A DNA stretch of 64,000 nt from Tubulanus polymorphus (Eukaryota > Nemertea > Palaeonemertea > Tubulaniformes > Tubulanidae): positions 5,146,501 to 5,210,500 of the forward strand of contig NC_134035.1 in NCBI RefSeq assembly GCF_964204645.1, written 5' to 3'. Made by a program: the position numbers and the translations under genes. Each line of letters opens with the position of its first letter. Position 1 is the first letter of the stretch. Shown here piece by piece: positions 59,201 through 64,000 of this stretch. The notes under the pieces are model-generated. The model was not told the origin of the DNA. It was given only the letters and a program-made list of their open reading frames with translations, and did not search any database.

Positions 59201-62200
59201 ATTCCCATTTGTACAGAATCGAGATCACCGAGTCCGGACGGACGTTCTGAACTCGACACCCGCGCATTCTCTTCATAGTTGTGTAATTCGAGCAGCAAAT
59301 TCTAAAAACACGGACAAAACATTGTTATGCAACTCGGCCTGTAAATAACTCTGTCAATTCAGACTCTGATCTGAAGATGATGATGATTTCACTGATCAGT
59401 TTTGGAGAATTTTCAACATTTTATCCAATTGACTCAGGAAAACTTCTCTCAGTTCTCTCAGTCAAGACATTCAACTTCCCTTCATTCATTCTCAATCTGT
59501 GTGAAATATAACACACTATCCTGTACTGGACGGACAGTGTTTACCATTTCATTTTATTATCAGTTTTCTGAACAGTTTTTTGTCAATCTGTAATTTAGTT
59601 AGGTACCTGTTTACGTTGACTCAATTCTCTAATTGTATCTTGTTCGATGTTTGTATCCATGAGGTTACCGCGTAATTCAGCAGGAGCTTGTTGGAATCCA
59701 CGCACTTTATGAGATAAAATAAGATTTGAACGGTTTACGCTACCAGTACCCCTAATGAAATCCTTCGAACATATTCACGGAACCCCTCGCAGTCATATCC
59801 AAGGTCGCTATGACTCCTCAATTCCTTAAAATCCCCTGGCGAACGAAAAATGATCTTAAAGGTGCTTGAAACTCCTTTAATGCGAGCAAAATAACTGAAA
59901 ATCCTTTCAAACTCCTTCAATTTCGAGAAAAAGGCTATTAGAAAATTGTGTCTAGTTTTGAAGTTGTACAGTAAACTATACTTGAATCAGTACAATTGGA
60001 ATTCTTTAACCCAGGAGGTTATCGCATTAGAAAGCATTAGTTTATGTAAAATTAAGGAAGAAAATCACTGAATTAACAGTTTAGCAAAATAAACAGTACC
60101 AATTTAGGAGGAGTCTACAGTTATTGTGACATGAAAGTGACGCAGACACTTCCCCAAAATTTTCTCCTCGAAAACTGCTTATATCCAGGAATGACTGATC
60201 TGTGAGTACCCCGATATCGTTCATACCTTCTCCGTCAACGGAACAGCAGATCAACTGTGATTGTCCGTCCATACGATAATCACCGACTACAATACCGGCA
60301 ACAGCTGAACTGAAGTGATCTTTGAATATAACTTCACCGGTTCGGTCGTTACGAGCGTCAATCTACAGAAAACAAAATAAAAAATACATCGACCTAATCT
60401 CCTTAGTTTCCATGAAAAGTTACTGTCAATCCTCCATTTCAACGGTTCAATGAGTTTGTTCTCATAATTAATGCATTAGCAATCGTTAGGAGTCAAATTT
60501 ATGAAAGCCTATCATTTTTAAATGTAGTAGATTCATACATTTTACATATTTCAAAAATACAAGTAATGATAATGATAAATGGAATTTATATAGTGCAAAT
60601 ATCCATGCAAGCAAAGTTCAAATGCACTTCTCCAGGGTATCGAACTACATAGTAAGCAGGGGACAGTTTTGTTTTAATGAACACTTTGAATTAAGGCAAT
60701 GTCGTTAAGAGTGTAGTTTTCCAGAGAGTCGATGTACTGATTCCAAAGTCTGGGAGTTATTCGCTAAAAAGCTCTACTGCTGAAATTAGAAAGGCTAATA
60801 TCTTCGATATTTCACACATTGCTTTTCTCTCTTAAGAGCCAGTGGTCCCATACTAGAAAATTCACCACAAAACGATGTCTGATAATTGAGTGACAACCTT
60901 TCCATTGCTCCAGCCGGTGATCAGTTCGGGAACTCCGTCTGAATCCAGGTCGAAGCTCTGTATCGAGACGGCTTGATTTTTCGATTTGATTCTCCAGTAT
61001 CTGGCTGTGCGGTCGTACACTCCCACTGTTCCGTTCGCAAGTGCGTAACCAAACCGACTATTCTGCATCGCGCATAGAGCCGTTATACTCTGAATTCATT
61101 AAAATACACAGATTGTTTCAACATTTAAGGTAAGATTTTGACGATTAATTCACTTATACTTTCAAAACCACGCGTCATACCTCCGTCTCTGACATTTCAG
61201 CCATGATTTCGTCCTCTTTGAAAACACGTATATCAAAATCTTCCGAACCAACGATCAACTTGAAAACATGAAAATAAAACAGATAGTACCCTGGGGCTTC
61301 ATGAGACGACTAAATTTTGAGTTAAATCCTGAGAACTTGTAGCAGATTCAGTGACAATTTGGAGAAAAATTTTTTCAAAACAGTTCAACTGGTTTTAGGG
61401 CCTACCTCGTTTTGTCCGTTCCCGTTGAAGTCTAAAAGTGCAAGGGAACAAACGTTGTCACCGGTTACCGTCCAGAATGAGTCGTTACCGCTATAATCGA
61501 AACCTAGCAACGAACAGTTACCGCCGACGATCGCGAGCGGAGACTCGATCTCGCCGAGCCGACCGATCGCGATGGCATTCGCGCCATCTGGTGTCTGGAA
61601 AATTTAAAAGTTTCGATACAACGATGAAAATGATTCGTCTAATTCCAAAAGCGCATCTCTAAGGATAATCGCTGCACTTAGCAATAATTACAATCAAGGC
61701 ATTGTTCATGATAAAATATCTAAAATACAAGATACGAGATTGCAATTACTTACAAGTTTAGGGTAAAATCTTCGATAAGCGATCAAGTATATGTAGCACT
61801 AGTCAGTTACCTAATCGTAGGTGGTAAGCTTTTATAATCGGATGGAGAAAATATCCGATCGTGAAACTAAACCACAGACAGGTTATTGACTAATGTATCA
61901 ACAATAAGATTCCCAAAGTTGGATCACAAACATCTGATTCCTTTTCTGAATATCTGGGGCTGGTTGGTTAGGCCTAATAGTTAACCAGCGGATAGTTGAC
62001 ATAGTGACAATTAAAGGAGTTTCAAGCACCTTTAAAAGCATTTTCCGCGGAAAAGGTTTTTAAGGAATTGAGGAGTCATAGGGACCCTGTGGATATGAGA
62101 AGACTGACAGGGATTCCATGAATAATGTAATCAATGACCTGTCTGTAGTTAAGTTTCACAATCGGATATTTTCATGTCGGAATAAGCCCATCCAATTATG

Positions 62201-62670
62201 AAAGTGATAAGGTAAATAATTAGCTGGTGCCGGTACTTTACTTACATCTCTGTAAAACAGATCGGTATTATTAGCGACGTCGTAGGCCAGTAAATTCGTC
62301 TGCGTTCCGACCATCAGGATATCGTTATCGGATTTCGGATCGAGCGGGCCGGCGTTTATAGCGCTGACCGCCTGATTGATATTCAACAGACTGATGTCAT
62401 TATCGCTGTTTGATTCGATTCGACCTCCCGATGACTGATTACGCGTGTGCGGGTTGTGAATGAAAACCTGAGAAAGTAGAAAACGAATTTATAGAAAACC
62501 GTACGATTCATTTTGAAGATGAAACTGAGCTTTTATTGGATGTTAAATACCTTTCCAGCAGTCGTAGCACAGGTTAGACACGGGTGGACTCCATCATACT
62601 TTCCTATTGTGACCATACGTTGATTTATTTTATGATTGAGTTTTAACGTGAAGATCGGAACCAGCGGCAT
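56213..62670 (-). CDS. BBS2: BBS2, BBSome subunit, complete
   Basis: BBS2 is a subunit of the BBSome, the coat complex that moves membrane proteins in and out of cilia. It pairs closely with BBS7 and BBS9. Seventeen exons on the minus strand join in frame to 720 codons plus TGA (human 721). The start at 62670 gives [20 protein letters not shown], matching the family start. Hallmarks are [101 protein letters not shown] and [14 protein letters not shown]. All junction phases agree and no disabling change is seen, so the gene looks intact. It converges with LRP5/6, with 4.1 kb between stops. Confidence 0.96.
56834..56965. mobile_element. Family E fold-back element, copy 2 (duplicated right end)
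   Basis: Starts caggacacagttccgagtta and has two successive right ends: aactggggaactggatcctg and aactgttgaaccgggtcctg. The layout suggests a tandem duplication of the right arm. It is in a BBS2 intron. Confidence 0.5.
57374..57521. mobile_element. Short element with ccccgatatac ends in BBS2 intron
   Basis: ccccgatataccgccca at the left and the inverse gtagtatatcgggg at the right, with internal atggcggtatatcgg and ctggcggtaaatggg copies. About 148 bp, in the BBS2 intron between exons 13 and 14. Confidence 0.5.
57884..59704 (-). other. BBS2: BBS2 exons 7-12: coiled coil and GAE domain
   Basis: Exons in gene order: 59704-59607, 59301-59194, 59115-59059, 58540-58443, 58359-58252 and 58010-57884. 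They encode the linker coiled coil ([33 protein letters not shown]) and the gamma-adaptin-ear-like domain ([60 protein letters not shown]). The small 57-nt exon 9 ends with an AGA|GTTAGT donor. It was placed by phase and homology and is the least certain boundary. Confidence 0.9.
59813..60210 (+). mobile_element. Family C dispersed element, copy 3
   Basis: About 398 bp with the same landmarks (ttaaaggtgcttgaaact, ccttcaatttcgag, gttgtacagtaaacta, aatcactgaattaac, aatttaggaggagtc, aggaatgactgatctgt). It lies in the BBS2 intron between exons 6 and 7; its edge is 16 bp from the exon 6 donor. Confidence 0.75.
60227..62670 (-). other. BBS2: BBS2 exons 1-6: N-terminal beta-propeller
   Basis: Exons in gene order: 62670-62551, 62467-62246, 61594-61406, 61258-61181, 61089-60898 and 60362-60227. 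They encode the WD-like propeller, including [60 protein letters not shown] and [14 protein letters not shown]. The exon 61258-61181 uses an AAG acceptor. The last exon ends one base into a codon, at SVDGE-V. Confidence 0.94.
62011..62090 (-). mobile_element. Family C fragment, joined to a family D half element
   Basis: In reverse orientation this matches the first 80 bp of family C (agggtccctatgactcctca, aaaggtgcttgaaact). It directly follows the left half of a family D element (61957-62010), suggesting nested insertion followed by loss. Confidence 0.55.
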
Positions 62671-64000
62671 GGTGATCAAAATAGGTGATGAGGGACGCCG
62701 ATTGCCCTAGCGAGCAAATAAGTAGGACCGACGTGAGACAGACAGGGGATGGATTTGTTCTGTTACTTTTTTGGCTCCTGGCGACAAATGAAACTTTCGA
62801 TCATTAATCATTTCGGTTTGAATTTAAAGATCAAATAAAACTGCATCTTCTGATTATACCTACCGACTATTTCTATCCTTGATTCGATCAAAATTCGACG
62901 AAATAAACAACTTTTCTGTTTCAGAGGAATTTGCAATTTGAACTGTCAAATGTCGACCGTCCAGTGCTGCCCCTATATAGATCGTTAGCGGTAAAAGTTT
63001 GAACTAACATGTTCGTTTCCGGGCCACACAGAATTGCTACTGTGGCATGCGAGCAATGGTTCGCGCTGTCATTAATGATAATTGTATCATTCAATATAAA
63101 GATAAAATTAAGGGCATTTTCTAAATAATATTTGTCAGCTATTTCTACCGTCAAAGTAGAGGAATTTCCCATCTAAATCTTATATATCATAACCCGTTAA
63201 GTGCTGCCACTTTACAGATCGTTAGCGGTGAAAGTGTGAACTATTCTGTACCTGAAAGAACATACTGTGGCATGCGAGTAATAGATTAGTTCAGACTTTT
63301 GCCGCCATCGATTTATAAAGGGGCAGCACTTGACGGTGAAGACCCTCGCTTATCAGGGTTTGATTGCCCCCCTTGGGGCGTGGTGATGATTTAGAAATTA
63401 CGACGACAAAATCTATTTGAAATAGCCCACAATTCTAAGAAGTCATTTTCGGCCAAACGTCTCGAGGATCTTTTAATAAGTCAACCAAAATGCTGGGTCT
63501 CTTACCCGACTTTACTCGCGACGGCTCCCACGTGCTTCAAACTTCCCGCCCCGTAAACTAAAGCCCTTCCTGTTGCCCTTCCCTCGACAGAACCGAAACC
63601 ATTGACCAATGATATGGCCAGTGTATAGTAATACCTTTAGAAATCATTGGAGCTTATTTTGTTATTGGTGATGCAGCCAATCATCGAGTATAGAATTTAA
63701 GAGGTCATTTAAAAACTGGTGGGCGCTCGTATAAGCCATCATTACACTTGAAAACCCTACAAGGTGCTGAACTCTGTCGCCGGATAAACACAGATAGGAC
63801 ACGTTTTAAAAGAAGCGATTTTTATCGAATTTTTGGCCCAAAACGCAACGAACTGATGATACAACTCGACTTTTAACTCAGGATACGGAATTTGAAGACT
63901 TCAATAATCAACTCTTATAAGAATTAATTGAATAAACTTTTCAATCTGGTTCATCGCGATACAAGGTTGCTGTAAGGTAGGTGGAACATTTATTCAATAG
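62671..64000. other. BBS2 upstream region, no gene recognised
   Basis: There are 1.3 kb upstream of the BBS2 start. It holds a palindromic element (63194-63336) and a related partial copy (62957-63055). No coding exon, tRNA or other RNA gene is supported in 63340-64000. The BBS2 promoter and 5' untranslated sequence should lie in the first few hundred bases. Confidence 0.55.
63194..63336. mobile_element. 143-bp element with about 48-bp inverted ends
   Basis: The left end ccgttaagtgctgccacttt and the right end, read inversely ccgtcaagtgctgccccttt, match over about 48 bp, including atcgttagcggtgaaag against atcgatggcggcaaaag. A half copy with tagatcgttagcggtaaaag and tactgtggcatgcgagcaat lies at 62957-63055. 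Confidence 0.7.

Overview
This is a eukaryotic window: every gene is split into short exons with GT/AG boundaries, and the introns are AT-rich, long, and full of small palindromic repeats and minisatellites. All three genes match conserved animal families. The neuronal liprin plus Wnt and cilium genes, together with the repeat-rich introns, suggest a bilaterian invertebrate. I lean towards a lophotrochozoan such as a mollusc, but the sequence does not prove this.

Layout. (1) Positions 384-26501, plus strand: liprin-alpha (PPFIA family) without its 5' end. There are 22 clear exons encoding 1047 residues: coiled coils, linker and three SAM domains. One more likely cassette exon and one possible microexon are described. 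(2) Positions 26502-34755: 3' untranslated and intergenic sequence with MITE-like elements, a (TTA)n tract and a small GC-rich patch, but no recognised gene. (3) Positions 34756-52109, plus strand: a complete LRP5/6 (arrow) Wnt co-receptor in 15 coding exons, 1669 residues. The last 1.77-kb exon carries the end of propeller 4, EGF4, four LDL-A modules, the membrane segment and the whole tail. (4) Positions 52110-56212: a 4.1-kb tail-to-tail interval. (5) Positions 56213-62670, minus strand: a complete BBS2 gene (BBSome subunit) in 17 exons, 720 residues. (6) Positions 62671-64000: the BBS2 upstream region, holding another palindromic element and no recognised gene.

The genes act in separate processes: presynaptic active-zone scaffolding, Wnt reception and ciliary trafficking. 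I see no operon-like link between them. The most notable observations are the fourth LDL-A module and altered last phospho-motif of LRP5/6, candidate alternative exons in liprin-alpha, several families of short inverted-repeat elements (one family has its three long copies within about 60 bp of exon edges), and large near-perfect palindromes. I found no convincing undescribed multi-gene system. Exon coordinates come from reading splice sites and frame by eye and from remembered family sequence, without alignment software.
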